DNA of 64,000 bases from Polyangium sp. 6x1 (GTDB lineage: Bacteria > Myxococcota_A > Polyangia > Polyangiales > Polyangiaceae): assembly GCF_029946515.1 (NCBI RefSeq), contig NZ_JARZHH010000006.1, positions 184,136 to 248,135 of the forward strand, read 5' to 3'. The position numbers were made by a program, and so were the translations under genes. Below the pieces are notes generated by a model that did no database searches, was not told the DNA's origin, and saw only the letters and a program-made list of their open reading frames with translations. How positions within the stretch are numbered: the first letter of the stretch is position 1; every line of letters begins with the position of its first letter. Below are positions 52,902 to 62,632 of this stretch, one piece after another.

Positions 52902-55900
52902 TTGCTGGCGGTCACCGTGATCGTGCCGGCGGCGGTCCTTCCGAACACCTCGGGCGCGTACATCTCCTCGGCGCGCGCGGGCGGAAGGACGAACGTGCCG
53001 ATCGAGGTCGCGCGCGCGAGGTACCGATAGCGATACATGCCGGCCGGCATGCGGTCGATGAAGAAGAGGACGCGGTCGTCGCGCAGCTCGCGCAGGTAAC
53101 GGCTGGAGAGGTACGCGCGGCCCGTGGCGACGGCGTCGTAGCCGCCCTCTTCGTCGAGCGTGTCCTCGGGATCGCCCTCGTCCTCGTCGAGGCTCGGGCC
53201 GCTCGCGGTCGTGGCGAGGCGCGCGTCGACGGGCTCGAAGCCGGCCGGGAGCGGATCGTCGACGACGACGTAGTCACGCGGCGAAGGCGTGACGACGACG
53301 ATCTCGCCGAGGACGAGCTCGCCGCCGGGGAAGGTGCTCACGCCCTTGCCAGGCGACGCGGCGAGCAGGCTGGCGAGCTCGGCGGGGCTCACGGGGCGGA
53401 GCGTCTTCTGCACGAAGAAGCCCCGATCGAGCGGCGCCTTGGGCAGCTCCTTCCGCGCGTAGCGCAGGCGCGCCTCGTAGAAGAGGCGGCCCGTTCCCTC
53501 GACGTCGAACGCGAGCACGCTGCCGCCGGCTGACGTGAGACGCTCGGCGGGCAAGGTGATCCGCGCCTGGTTCACGTCGCGACCGCGGAAGGCCTGCGTC
53601 GCGATCTCGGCCTGCCCGAGGAAGACGTGCGCCAGGAAGTCGGGCGCGGCCTTCTCCTGCGCCTTGCGATACGCGTCGAGCGCGACGAGCGACCAGGCGG
53701 CCTCCTGCGTGTTGCGCCACGATCCGCCCTCTCGATCGGCGAGCAGGCCCATGGCGAGCTTCGCGGCGATCGGGTGGTTCGGCCGCGCCGCGAGGAGCGC
53801 GCGGAGGACGAGGGCCGTCGTGCGGGTGTCGGAGTCCATCAGCACGGCGTAGCGATCGCCGAGGTTCGTCGCGACGCGGGCGACGTTGCCGTCGAGCCGG
53901 AGCGCGCCTTCGAGCTCGTTTGCGAGCTGATCAATGCTCGCGCGGTCGTGCTTGCTCGCGACCATGGCGTGCGCGAGGAACGCCTGCGCGAAGAGCGGCA
54001 AGGTCTTCCGCTCCTCGAAGAGGCGCGTCGTGCGGCCCGTGTCGGGGTGTTTGTTCTCGGCGAGCACGTCGAGGATGAAGGGCGCGGCGGCGCGGGTGTA
54101 CTCGTCGTCGAGCTTGTCGAGCGCGTCGTAGACGTGACGCGAGGCCGCCTCGATCGCCGCTTCGGGGATGTTCACGTTGCGGCGCTTCGCCTCGCCGAGG
54201 CCCCAGAGCGCGTAGGTGGTGGCCCAGAGGTTCGAGCGATCCGACCCTGCCCACATGCCGAAGCCCCCGTCGCCGCGCTGGTGCTTCAGGATCTCGGCCA
54301 CCGTGGACTCGATGATCGCGTCCGTGTTCTTCGGCAGCGGGATCTTGAAGTCGCCCGCGAGATCGCGGAGCGGCAGCATCGGCACGAGCTTGCTCACGAG
54401 CTGCTCGGTGCAGCCGTACGGGTACTCGATGAGCTGCTCGACGCCGCCGCCGAGGCCCACGAGCGCGGTCGAGGCCATGCTGACCTCGAGCCCGCCCGTG
54501 TCGTCGCGGATCGCCGAAAGATCCCCGAGCTTCTCCGCGATCTCGGTGGTCGTGTCGCCGTAGAGCGCGACGGCCTCGGGCGAGAGCGGCACGCGCACGT
54601 CGCGCTCGACCTCGACGGCGTCCTCCAGCGGTTTGCCGGACTCGGTCGCGCGCACGACGAAGCCGATCTTGGCCTTGCCGGCCTTCGGCGCCGTGATCGG
54701 GAAGCGGACCTCGACGGGCGCGCCGGGCGCGAGATCGATCGTGCGCTTCGTCTCACCCGAGAGCGTGAGCCCGTCGAGCTTGATCTCCACCGTGGCCGAG
54801 GTCTTGCCGATGCCCTTCGAGCTCACGACGACGGACGCGTCGAGCGCGTCGCCTGCGCGGAGGAAACGCGGCAGCGCCGGGCGCGCCATGAGCGGGCGGC
54901 TCGCGACGACGCGGTTCTCCGCGAAGCCGAAGCGATCGTCCTCGGCCGCGGTGACGGCCATGAGCCGGTAGGTCGTGAGCGTGTCCGGCAGGCGGAAGCG
55001 GACCTTCGCGCGGCCGGCGTCGTCCGTGACGATCGAGGGGACGAACGTGGCGCTCGCGCGGAAGTCGCGCCGCACGGACGTGCCGCCGCCGCCGTCGCCG
55101 CCGTCGAGGCCCTTGTCCGTGCCGAGATCGCCGTACGGCCGGAAGACGCGGGCGAGCGCGGCGCGCACTTCGAGCGAGCTGACGCGCAGCGGGCGCGGGG
55201 CGCCGAAGACGCCGATCGGATCGGGCGTCTTGTACCCGATGAGCGAGAGCACGCCCTCGTCGACCGCGTAGAACGTGACCTCGGCGCGCGCGGGTTTGCC
55301 CGCGTGATCACGCACGACGACGTCGACCTCGACGTTCTCGCCGGGCCGCGCCTCCGTCTTGCTCGGCGTGAGCGCGATCTTGAGCCTGCGCTTCTCGGGG
55401 TTCACGAGCAGCGGCGCGTACCCCATGCGGAACGCAGGCGCGCCGACGTCGGGATCTTTTATGTTCGTCGGCGCGGGCTTGGTGCGCCCACGGACGAGCA
55501 GGACCGAGACGAACGCGTTCGGGCGTAGATCCTCGGTGACCGGGATCTCGATGGTCGGCATCGCGCCGGCGAGCTTCACGCGGCGCTGCGAGAGGATGCC
55601 CGCGCGCTCGACCGTCACGAGCGCCTCGGCCGCGGCGAACGGCGACTTCACGAGGAAGCGCGCCTTGTCGCCGATCTCGTAGCTCTCCTTGTCGGCGACG
55701 AGCTCGACGGCGAGCCTGTCGCTGTCGCCGAAGCCGCCGCCGCCCGAGCCACCGAAGACGTAGAGCGGATCCGCGGCGCCGACGGGATTTTTACGCGTGT
55801 CGACCGCGGTCGCGTGGATGATGTGGTAGCCGGACGCGGCCGGCGTGAGCTTGCACGAGACGGGGTTGTCGCCGGCCGTCGTCGTGACGGTGCAGCTCTC

Positions 55901-58636
55901 GACGACGCGATCGACGGGCTCGGCCACGGTGTGCGCGAGGCCGCCGGGGGTCGCTTGCCGCGCGACGGTCCACGTGCGCGACACGAGCTCGATCTTGATC
56001 GGAACGCCCGCCACGCGCGCGCCCTTGGGATCCACGGCGAAGACCTCGGGGTTCACGGGTTTGCCCGCGTCCACGAAGAGATCGTTTCCCGTCCGGAGCG
56101 CGACGTAAAACTCGGCCGGATGCACGATGGCCGTGGTGCTGCCCGCGATGTACTGGCGCGAGACGTCGTTCACCTCGGCCTCGGCCGTCACGCGCTCGGG
56201 GCCGCGCTGGCCCGGGAGCGCGAGCGAGGCCTCGAACGAGGTCGTGCCCTTCGCGTCGAGCTTCGTCGTGCGGCTCTCGATCTCCCCTTCCCGCGAGGTC
56301 TCGTCGGCGAAATCCGCGTAGAACGTGTCTTCATCGACGGTAAAACCGTCGGTGTTCGGCGGGCGGAAGTCAGCTTCGCCGCGCGTCACGACGACCCGCG
56401 CTTCGGCGGCGGACATGGGCGCGCCGTAGAGGTAATCGCCGCGCGCGATCCACTTGCCCTTGTCGCCGCGCACGTAGCTCGGCTTGTCGCTCTCGACCGA
56501 GACCGCGAACTCGGCGGGCCGATACTCGGCGACCTCGAAGTCGCCGCTCACATCGGCCCAGCCCGGGTTCCCTTCCTGCACCGTGGCGCGGACCGAGTAC
56601 GTGCCGAGCCGGCCGGCGCGGGGGACGACGACGTCGATCGCCGTGGTGCCGAAGGGCGAGAGCGTCTCGGTGCGCGAGACGATCTCGTCGCCGTCGGGGC
56701 CCTCGACCTTGATCTCCACGGGCAGGCCGACGGGCGTCACGGTGCCGGGGTTGCCCTCCTTGCGGAAGATGCCCTTGATGTGGACCGTGTCGCCGGGCCG
56801 GTAGATGCCGCGATCCGTGAACACGAGGCCGAACGGCCGATCCGGCCCAGGGTCGACCTGCATGTCGAAGCGCCAGCTGCTCAGCGTGTCGTTCAGATGC
56901 TTGTAGGTCCAATCATTGCCGTCCTTGACGACGATGACGGCGCGATCGGCGCCCGAGCCCCCGCGGGCCCAGACCTCCGGCGGCAGCTTGATGAAGCCGC
57001 TCTCGTCCGAGCGAAACGGGCCAACCGGCGCTTCGCCCGGCGTCTGGATCGTGACCTCGGCGCCCTTGACCGGCGCCGCCGAGGAGAGGCGGCTGATCCA
57101 GAGGAGCGAGCCACGCGCGGAGAGTTTTCCGGTGACCGCCAGGTCACTCACCTTGGCGATCGCGGTGTTCGTGACCGCGCGCTGGTGGTTCGATCCGGGC
57201 CAGCCGATGTAGCGGATGCCGAGCGCGAGCGCGCCGCGCGCGTCCTTGCCGCCGAGCGCCTCCTCGATCTTCACGGCGTGCCGCGAGGGCTTGTTGATCG
57301 GCGCGTTCGAGGCGAGCTTCGAGACCTTCGCGCCGGGCAGCTTCAGGATGTCGTCGTACGAGGGCGTGCGGCCCGGGCCATATGGATCATCCTGCAAATG
57401 GATCGCATCTTCCGCCGTGAGCGGGGCGACGACGAGCTCGAGATCGTTCGTGTTGATCGAGTCGATCGGGATCTCGCGCCGCGCCCCGGGCTCGAAGACG
57501 CTGCCGTGGAGGCCGATGTCGGCCTCGGGCCAGAGGTCGTCGAAGGCCACGTCGGCGCGGTAGTCAGCGGCGAGCTTCTGCCCGTAGACATCACGGAGCC
57601 CCTTGGCGACGACGACCTTGACCGTCTTGCCCGGCGGAAACGGCGCGTAGACGGTGACGCCCGAGGTCATGTGCTCGTCGTCGAGCCACGAGGGCCACGT
57701 GACGTCGATCTTCGGCTCGAAGCGGACGGCCTTCTTCAGCTCGGAGAGCTGGACGGCCGTCGTGAGGTAGATCCCGATGCCGCCATCGGGCGCGCATTTT
57801 CCGCGTGGCGTGTCGTGATCACACGGGAGCTCCTTCACGGCAAGCGGGCCGTAGGTGCGGAACTCGAAGCGCTCTTCCTTCTCGGATCGGAGGCTGCCCT
57901 CCTTGCCCGCGAGTCCCTTCACCTCGACGACGACCTCGCTGTCGAGCGGGAACGGCGTGCGCGGGACGATCTCCACGAGCTGATCGTTCTGCGGATCGGG
58001 GCGCTTGACGGAGAAGGCCCACTTGTCCTGACGCTGGCCCGCCGAGATCTTGAGCGCCTTCTCGAGCTCGCGATCGTCGACCGGCTGGTTGAAGCGCAGC
58101 GTGAACTTCGCGTCGGGCCGCAGATCGTCCCGGCCCTCGGAAGGCTCGATCGACGTGATCTCGGGGCGCGCCGTCGTGAAGCGCAGCTCGAACGGTTTTT
58201 CCAGCGTGGATCCATCGAGCGCCTTCGTGCCGGCGGGGACCGAGACGACGAACGCCGTGGCGCGCGGCAGGCGCTTCTCCGGCACGAACGAGAGCGCGTT
58301 CGTCCCCACCCAGGCCCATCGACCCGGCACCGCGGGCGTGATCGACGCCGGCGGCGCGCTCTCGTCGCCCGCGAGCTCGAGCGGCCGCATCGGGCGGTTG
58401 AAGACGAGGCTCACCTCGGGCGGATCGATCGTGTCCCCGCGCGGCGTCCCGAATACGACGGCGAAGGCCCCACGCGTGTCGACCGTGGCCGCGCCGTCGG
58501 CGGCGCCGGGCACGAGGGTGCCGCGAGGCGCGACCTCGGGGGGGCGATTGCCCTGCATGCACGCCATGCCGAGGGCCATCGCGGTGACCGCGAGGAAAGC
58601 GTTGCGGGGACCTGGAAACATGGCTCGCGCCGTCAT
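52898..58636 (-). CDS. yfhM: Bacterial alpha-2-macroglobulin (YfhM-like) lipoprotein
   Basis: A protein of about 1912 residues that traps proteases and protects the envelope, often working with PbpC. The signal region ends in a lipobox (LGMAC). MG domains and a bait-like region follow. FYAVDEGVLSLIGY is the conserved macroglobulin block, and the thioester motif YPYGCTEQ is intact (Cys about 1409), so this is the thioester-containing type rather than the YfaS-like kind lacking it. Helical TED repeats come next (GDGGFGMWAGSDR). The start could be ATG 58636 or 58621; both keep the lipobox. Near the C-terminus is an acidic insertion (LDEDEGDPEDTLDEEG). Confidence 0.95.
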   Translation of the reverse strand: MTARAMFPGPRNAFLAVTAMALGMACMQGNRPPEVAPRGTLVPGAADGAATVDTRGAFAVVFGTPRGDTIDPPEVSLVFNRPMRPLELAGDESAPPASITPAVPGRWAWVGTNALSFVPEKRLPRATAFVVSVPAGTKALDGSTLEKPFELRFTTARPEITSIEPSEGRDDLRPDAKFTLRFNQPVDDRELEKALKISAGQRQDKWAFSVKRPDPQNDQLVEIVPRTPFPLDSEVVVEVKGLAGKEGSLRSEKEERFEFRTYGPLAVKELPCDHDTPRGKCAPDGGIGIYLTTAVQLSELKKAVRFEPKIDVTWPSWLDDEHMTSGVTVYAPFPPGKTVKVVVAKGLRDVYGQKLAADYRADVAFDDLWPEADIGLHGSVFEPGARREIPIDSINTNDLELVVAPLTAEDAIHLQDDPYGPGRTPSYDDILKLPGAKVSKLASNAPINKPSRHAVKIEEALGGKDARGALALGIRYIGWPGSNHQRAVTNTAIAKVSDLAVTGKLSARGSLLWISRLSSAAPVKGAEVTIQTPGEAPVGPFRSDESGFIKLPPEVWARGGSGADRAVIVVKDGNDWTYKHLNDTLSSWRFDMQVDPGPDRPFGLVFTDRGIYRPGDTVHIKGIFRKEGNPGTVTPVGLPVEIKVEGPDGDEIVSRTETLSPFGTTAIDVVVPRAGRLGTYSVRATVQEGNPGWADVSGDFEVAEYRPAEFAVSVESDKPSYVRGDKGKWIARGDYLYGAPMSAAEARVVVTRGEADFRPPNTDGFTVDEDTFYADFADETSREGEIESRTTKLDAKGTTSFEASLALPGQRGPERVTAEAEVNDVSRQYIAGSTTAIVHPAEFYVALRTGNDLFVDAGKPVNPEVFAVDPKGARVAGVPIKIELVSRTWTVARQATPGGLAHTVAEPVDRVVESCTVTTTAGDNPVSCKLTPAASGYHIIHATAVDTRKNPVGAADPLYVFGGSGGGGFGDSDRLAVELVADKESYEIGDKARFLVKSPFAAAEALVTVERAGILSQRRVKLAGAMPTIEIPVTEDLRPNAFVSVLLVRGRTKPAPTNIKDPDVGAPAFRMGYAPLLVNPEKRRLKIALTPSKTEARPGENVEVDVVVRDHAGKPARAEVTFYAVDEGVLSLIGYKTPDPIGVFGAPRPLRVSSLEVRAALARVFRPYGDLGTDKGLDGGDGGGGTSVRRDFRASATFVPSIVTDDAGRAKVRFRLPDTLTTYRLMAVTAAEDDRFGFAENRVVASRPLMARPALPRFLRAGDALDASVVVSSKGIGKTSATVEIKLDGLTLSGETKRTIDLAPGAPVEVRFPITAPKAGKAKIGFVVRATESGKPLEDAVEVERDVRVPLSPEAVALYGDTTTEIAEKLGDLSAIRDDTGGLEVSMASTALVGLGGGVEQLIEYPYGCTEQLVSKLVPMLPLRDLAGDFKIPLPKNTDAIIESTVAEILKHQRGDGGFGMWAGSDRSNLWATTYALWGLGEAKRRNVNIPEAAIEAASRHVYDALDKLDDEYTRAAAPFILDVLAENKHPDTGRTTRLFEERKTLPLFAQAFLAHAMVASKHDRASIDQLANELEGALRLDGNVARVATNLGDRYAVLMDSDTRTTALVLRALLAARPNHPIAAKLAMGLLADREGGSWRNTQEAAWSLVALDAYRKAQEKAAPDFLAHVFLGQAEIATQAFRGRDVNQARITLPAERLTSAGGSVLAFDVEGTGRLFYEARLRYARKELPKAPLDRGFFVQKTLRPVSPAELASLLAASPGKGVSTFPGGELVLGEIVVVTPSPRDYVVVDDPLPAGFEPVDARLATTASGPSLDEDEGDPEDTLDEEGGYDAVATGRAYLSSRYLRELRDDRVLFFIDRMPAGMYRYRYLARATSIGTFVLPPARAEEMYAPEVFGRTAAGTITVTASK

Positions 58637-58872
58637 GGCGCGGCTCTTCTCGCGGGCTCGCCCCGGCCGCAAGACCGATGAGCGGGATCCCGTGGAAACG
58701 TTGGACCTCGCGAGGGATCCCCCGGCCGGGCGAGGCCCGACCCCGCGCGTTTCCCGGGACGCGGCTGCCCTGGGCGGTCGAACGTCGTTTCAGGCGTCGG
58801 ATCTCGACGAGGTCGGGAATCACGGGCGCGGGCTTCTGTTATAAGGGCGCCGTCGCCGGGAAACGCCGGCGC
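58637..58872. promoter_or_regulatory. Divergent promoter region of the macroglobulin and ABC operons
   Basis: About 236 bases between the starts of two divergent operons. On the plus side, TATAAG (58840-58845) is 27 bp before the ABC ATPase ATG and a small CGCCGG/CCGGCG hairpin overlaps its ribosome-site region. I see no clear -35 box or operator. No gene is supported in this stretch, although a frame on the plus strand is open. Confidence 0.4.
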
Positions 58873-59964
58873 ATGACGAAGGCTTTTGCCGTGATCGAAA
58901 TCGTCGACCTGTACAAATACTACGGGGAGAGGAGGGCCGTCGGGCCGCTCTCGTTCTCCATCGAAGCCGGCGAAATCGTGGGCTTGCTCGGGCTCAACGG
59001 CGCCGGAAAGACCACCACACTCCGCATCCTCGCTTGCGACCTGCTCCCCTCGTCGGGCTCCGTCCGCGTGAACGGGCTCGACGTCGTGGAGAGCCCACAC
59101 GAGGTGCGATCGCTGATCGGCTACCTGCCGGACACGCCCCCGCTCTACGGCGAGATGACGGTCCGCGCCTACCTGCACTTCGCCGCGCGCTTGCGGGGCC
59201 TCTCGAAGGCCGACGCCGACAAACGCGTCCCCGAGGTGCTGGAGGCGACGGCGCTCGCGGAAGTGCAGGATCAACTCATCGCGTCCCTGTCGCACGGCTA
59301 CAAGCAGCGCGTCGGCATCGCCCAGGCCATCGTGCACGGGCCGAAGCTGCTCGTGCTGGACGAGCCGATCAGCGGCCTCGACCCCGTGCAGATCGTGGAG
59401 ATGCGGGAGCTACTCCGCAGTCTCAAGGGCGAGCACACGATCCTTTTGTCCTCCCACATTCTCTCCGAGATCAGCGAGACGTGTGATCGCCTCCTCGTGA
59501 TCCGCGACGGCCAGATCGCGGCGACGGGCACCGAGGCCGAGCTCAGCGCGAAGCTGATCAAGAACCAGCGCATCGACGTGACGGTGCGCGGGGACGAGGA
59601 GAAGGCCAAGGATGCCGCGGGCGCCGTGCCCGGCGTGGTGTCGGTCGAGGCGATCGACGCGACGGAGGGCGGCGAGGGCGTGATCGCGCTCCGGATCGAG
59701 TCCGAAGGCGACACGCGCGAGGCGGTGTGCCGCGCGCTCGTGACGGCCGGGCTCGGGCTCCTGGAGGTGCGCCGCGGCGAGCGTGAGCTCGAGAGCGTGT
59801 TCCTGGAGCTCGCGGGCGCGGAGACGACGGACGGCGTCTCCGGAGGCGCGAAGAAGAAGCGGGCCGGCAAGAAGGGCGCGAAGAAAACGCGCGCCGCGGC
59901 CGGCGAGGGTGATGCCGGGGCGAAGGACGCCGCGGCGGAGAAAGAGGACGGGAGCGGGACATGA
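58873..59964 (+). CDS. ABC transporter ATP-binding protein (gliding-type GldA-like)
   Basis: A 363-residue ATPase. Walker A is GLNGAGKT (40-47), signature SLSHGYKQR (138-146), Walker B LLVLDEPISGLDP (159-171) and H-loop SSHIL (H195). The LSHGY signature is the variant seen in CcmA/GldA-type exporters. After the NBD there is a regulatory part (about 220-310) and a Lys/Ala/Gly-rich tail of about 45 residues (KKKRAGKKGAKKTRAAAG). The ATG overlaps nothing upstream but the stop overlaps the permease ATG (ATGA). The operon with permease, GldG-like and DUF4340 proteins suggests an envelope exporter or gliding auxiliary. The substrate is unknown. Confidence 0.95.
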   Translation: MTKAFAVIEIVDLYKYYGERRAVGPLSFSIEAGEIVGLLGLNGAGKTTTLRILACDLLPSSGSVRVNGLDVVESPHEVRSLIGYLPDTPPLYGEMTVRAYLHFAARLRGLSKADADKRVPEVLEATALAEVQDQLIASLSHGYKQRVGIAQAIVHGPKLLVLDEPISGLDPVQIVEMRELLRSLKGEHTILLSSHILSEISETCDRLLVIRDGQIAATGTEAELSAKLIKNQRIDVTVRGDEEKAKDAAGAVPGVVSVEAIDATEGGEGVIALRIESEGDTREAVCRALVTAGLGLLEVRRGERELESVFLELAGAETTDGVSGGAKKKRAGKKGAKKTRAAAGEGDAGAKDAAAEKEDGSGT

Positions 59965-60683
59965 GAAACGCTCTGCTCGTCGCGGGGAGAGAGATCGGCT
60001 CGTACGGGCGCTCCCTGCTCGGCTGGGCCATCGGGGCCGCAGCGCTGCTCGTCGAGGGCCTCTGGTTCAGCGCGAACGGCCTGTCCGGGTCGCGCATGTC
60101 GGCCGACGTGCTGCGCGAGTTCTTCAACGGCGCGAGCGGCGTCACGATGATCGTGGCGGTGCTCATGTCGATCCCGCTGCTCGCGGGGGAACGCGAGCGC
60201 GGGACGCTGGTGCTGCTCAACACGGCGCCGATCCGGGACGTCGAGATCATCGCGGGCAAGTACCTCGCGGCGCTCGCGATGATCGGGCTCGTCACGCTGG
60301 CCAGCGTGTACATGCCGCTGCTCATCTTCGTGAACGGCAAGGTGAGCCTCGGACACGTGGCCGCGGGCTACGCGGGCATCCTGCTGCTCGGCTCGGCCGC
60401 GCTCGCGATCGGGATGTTCACGTCGGCCGTGAGCCGGAGCCAGGTGATGGCGGCGATCCTCGGCGGGCTCTTGCTCGCGGTGATGGTGACGCTTTGGCTC
60501 GTCGCGAAGGTGACCGAGCCGCCGGTGAACGGCGTGCTCTCCGGGATGGCGCTGCACCACCAGCGGCAATTCCCCTTCATGACCGGCGTGCTCAAGCTGG
60601 AGAACGTGGTCTATTACGTGGCCGTCACGTACTTCTTCCTGCTCGCGGCCACGAAGACGCTGGAGGCGCGGCGATGGCGCTGA
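59961..60683 (+). CDS. ABC transporter permease (GldF-like)
   Basis: A 240-residue permease of the ABC-2 type with six hydrophobic segments: LGWAIGAAALLVEGLWF, VTMIVAVLMSIPLLAG, YLAALAMIGLVTLASVYMPL, AAGYAGILLLGSAALAIGMF, MAAILGGLLLAVMVTLWL and the last near VVYYVAVTYFFLLA. RERGTLVLLNTAPI is the conserved cytoplasmic loop. It is the partner of the upstream ATPase (4-bp ATGA overlap) and overlaps the GldG-like start by 10 bp, so all are strictly coupled. Confidence 0.93.
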   Translation: MRNALLVAGREIGSYGRSLLGWAIGAAALLVEGLWFSANGLSGSRMSADVLREFFNGASGVTMIVAVLMSIPLLAGERERGTLVLLNTAPIRDVEIIAGKYLAALAMIGLVTLASVYMPLLIFVNGKVSLGHVAAGYAGILLLGSAALAIGMFTSAVSRSQVMAAILGGLLLAVMVTLWLVAKVTEPPVNGVLSGMALHHQRQFPFMTGVLKLENVVYYVAVTYFFLLAATKTLEARRWR

Positions 60684-62632
60684 AACCGAAAGAGGCGGCC
60701 CCGGCCGCCGAGAAGGCGCCCGAAGGCAAGGCCGACAAGGGAGCGAAGGCCCCCGCGCCGCCGAGCTACGCGCCGTTCCTCGCGCCCGCATTCGTGGGCT
60801 CGCTCGTGCTCGTCTTCATCGGCGAACGGCTGCTCGGCAACGTCGAGACCTGGCGGCTCGTAATCTCCGCGCTCGGCGTGCTCGGCGCGGTCGTCACGAC
60901 GGCCCTCCGGTTCGTGCACGCGTCGGGCGAGCAAGATCCGGAGCGGCGCAAGATCGAGCGCGCGCTGTCGCTCTTCGCGGCGCTCGGGCTCCTCGGCCTC
61001 GCGATCTACTTCGCGGGGAACACCGAGGCCGGCCGGCGCGCGCTCGGCATCCTCGACGCGGCGCCGGACAAACGCGCCCGCTTCGACGGGGCGAGCACGG
61101 TCGCGTGGGTCGTCCTGATCCTCGTGTCGGTGCTGCCGCTCGTGTTCGGCGAGATCGCGCTCGCGCCCATGCGGCGCGCGCCGCGCGTCGAGGGCCGTCG
61201 CGTGCGCGCGGCGACCATCGCGGGCCTCTCGCTCGCGCTCGCGGTGGCCTACGCGGCGCTCTTCACGTACGCAGCCGGCGAGCTCGACGTGAAGGCCGAC
61301 TTCTCGTACTTCCGCACGGCGAAGGCGAGCGAGTCGACGAAGAAGATCGTGACGAGCGCGCCGGACACCGTCGAGGTGCGCGCGTTCTTCCCGCCCTTGA
61401 ACGACGTCGGCATGGAGGTCGAGGGCTACCTCGCAGACATCGCGAAGAGCTCGCCGAACTTCAAGTACGGCTTCTACGACCGTCTGCTCAACCCGCAGCT
61501 CGCGAAGGACAACAAGGTCACGCAGGACGCGGTGATCGTGATCCTGCGCGGGCCGACGCGCGAGACGCTCACGCTCGACAAGGAGATGACCAAGGCGGCG
61601 GCGAAGCTGAAGACGCTCGACGCCGACTTCCAGAAGGCCCTCCTCAAGGCGATGAAGGAGCAGCGCACGGCCTACTTCACGGTCGGGCACGGCGAGCTCA
61701 ACGAAGGCGCAGGCGCGGCAGCAGCCGAGGGCCGGACCGCAAAGGTCCTGCGTCGGTTGCTGGAGAGCCAGAACTACGCGGTGAAGGACCTCGGCATGCC
61801 GCAGGGCCTCGCGAACGCGGTGCCCGACGACGCGTCGATCGTCGTGGTGCTCGGCCCGTCGCAAGCGTTCTTGCCCGAGGAGATCACCTCGCTCGAGAAG
61901 TACGCGGCGCGCGGCGGCAAGCTGCTCCTCGCGCTGGATCCAGAGACGAAGGGCGATCTCGCCCCGCTCGCGGCGCTCGCGGATCTCTCGTTCGATCCGA
62001 CCGTGCTCGCCACGACGGACCAGCTCTTCGTCCCGCGGCGGCGCAACGCCTCGGACAAGGCGAACATCGTGTCGAACCGCTTCTCGTCGCACGCCTCGGT
62101 CTCGACCTTGAGCCGGGTTTCGCAGCGCGCGGTGGTGCTGGTGCCGGTGGCCGGATCCCTCGACAAGAAAGCCGGATCCGAGCCGAAGGTGGACTTCGTC
62201 CTTCGCTCGTCGGGCGCGGCATTCGCCGACAAGAACGGCAACTACGAGCTCGACGGCGACGAGAAGAAGGCGACGTTCAACCTGGCCGCGGCGGTCACGA
62301 AGCCCCTCGCGGAAGGCGTGGACAAGGCGAAGGTGAAGGGCCCGCAGGAGATGCGCGCCTTCGTGCTCGCAGACGCGGACGCGCTGAGCGATCTCGCGCT
62401 CGGCGTGGCCGAGACGAACCAGCTCTTCGCAGTGGACGCCGTACGCTGGCTCGGCGGCGACGAGAGCTTCAGCGGAGAGATCGTGACGCCCGAAGACGTG
62501 CGCATCGAGCACACGAAGCAAAAGGATGTGTTCTGGTTCTACGGGACGATCATCGGGGCTCCGGCGCTCCTCTTCGGCGTAGGGCTCCTCGTGACGCGGC
62601 GGGCGCGCCGCACGGCCGGGAGGAAGGCATGA
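60674..62632 (+). CDS. GldG-like ABC auxiliary protein
   Basis: A 652-residue membrane protein of the GldG/ABC-type uncharacterised-transport group. The N-terminus has a Lys/Ala/Pro stretch and three to four hydrophobic helices (about 36-60, 62-80, 95-113, 144-163, 182-202). The periplasmic part carries VEVRAFFPPLNDVGMEVEGY, AYFTVGHGELNEG and DASIVVVLGPSQAFLPEEI, with a final helix and basic tail (GTIIGAPALLFGVGLLVTRRAR). These are the usual GldG/DUF4350 landmarks. The gene is coupled on both sides and completes an ABC-type complex; in Bacteroidetes the homologue is needed for gliding. Confidence 0.9.
   Translation: MALKPKEAAPAAEKAPEGKADKGAKAPAPPSYAPFLAPAFVGSLVLVFIGERLLGNVETWRLVISALGVLGAVVTTALRFVHASGEQDPERRKIERALSLFAALGLLGLAIYFAGNTEAGRRALGILDAAPDKRARFDGASTVAWVVLILVSVLPLVFGEIALAPMRRAPRVEGRRVRAATIAGLSLALAVAYAALFTYAAGELDVKADFSYFRTAKASESTKKIVTSAPDTVEVRAFFPPLNDVGMEVEGYLADIAKSSPNFKYGFYDRLLNPQLAKDNKVTQDAVIVILRGPTRETLTLDKEMTKAAAKLKTLDADFQKALLKAMKEQRTAYFTVGHGELNEGAGAAAAEGRTAKVLRRLLESQNYAVKDLGMPQGLANAVPDDASIVVVLGPSQAFLPEEITSLEKYAARGGKLLLALDPETKGDLAPLAALADLSFDPTVLATTDQLFVPRRRNASDKANIVSNRFSSHASVSTLSRVSQRAVVLVPVAGSLDKKAGSEPKVDFVLRSSGAAFADKNGNYELDGDEKKATFNLAAAVTKPLAEGVDKAKVKGPQEMRAFVLADADALSDLALGVAETNQLFAVDAVRWLGGDESFSGEIVTPEDVRIEHTKQKDVFWFYGTIIGAPALLFGVGLLVTRRARRTAGRKA

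Noticed and set aside
55814..58681. Plus-strand frame of over 900 codons opposite the macroglobulin gene
   Set aside because: Mirror frame; macroglobulin landmarks including the thioester motif are on the minus strand.
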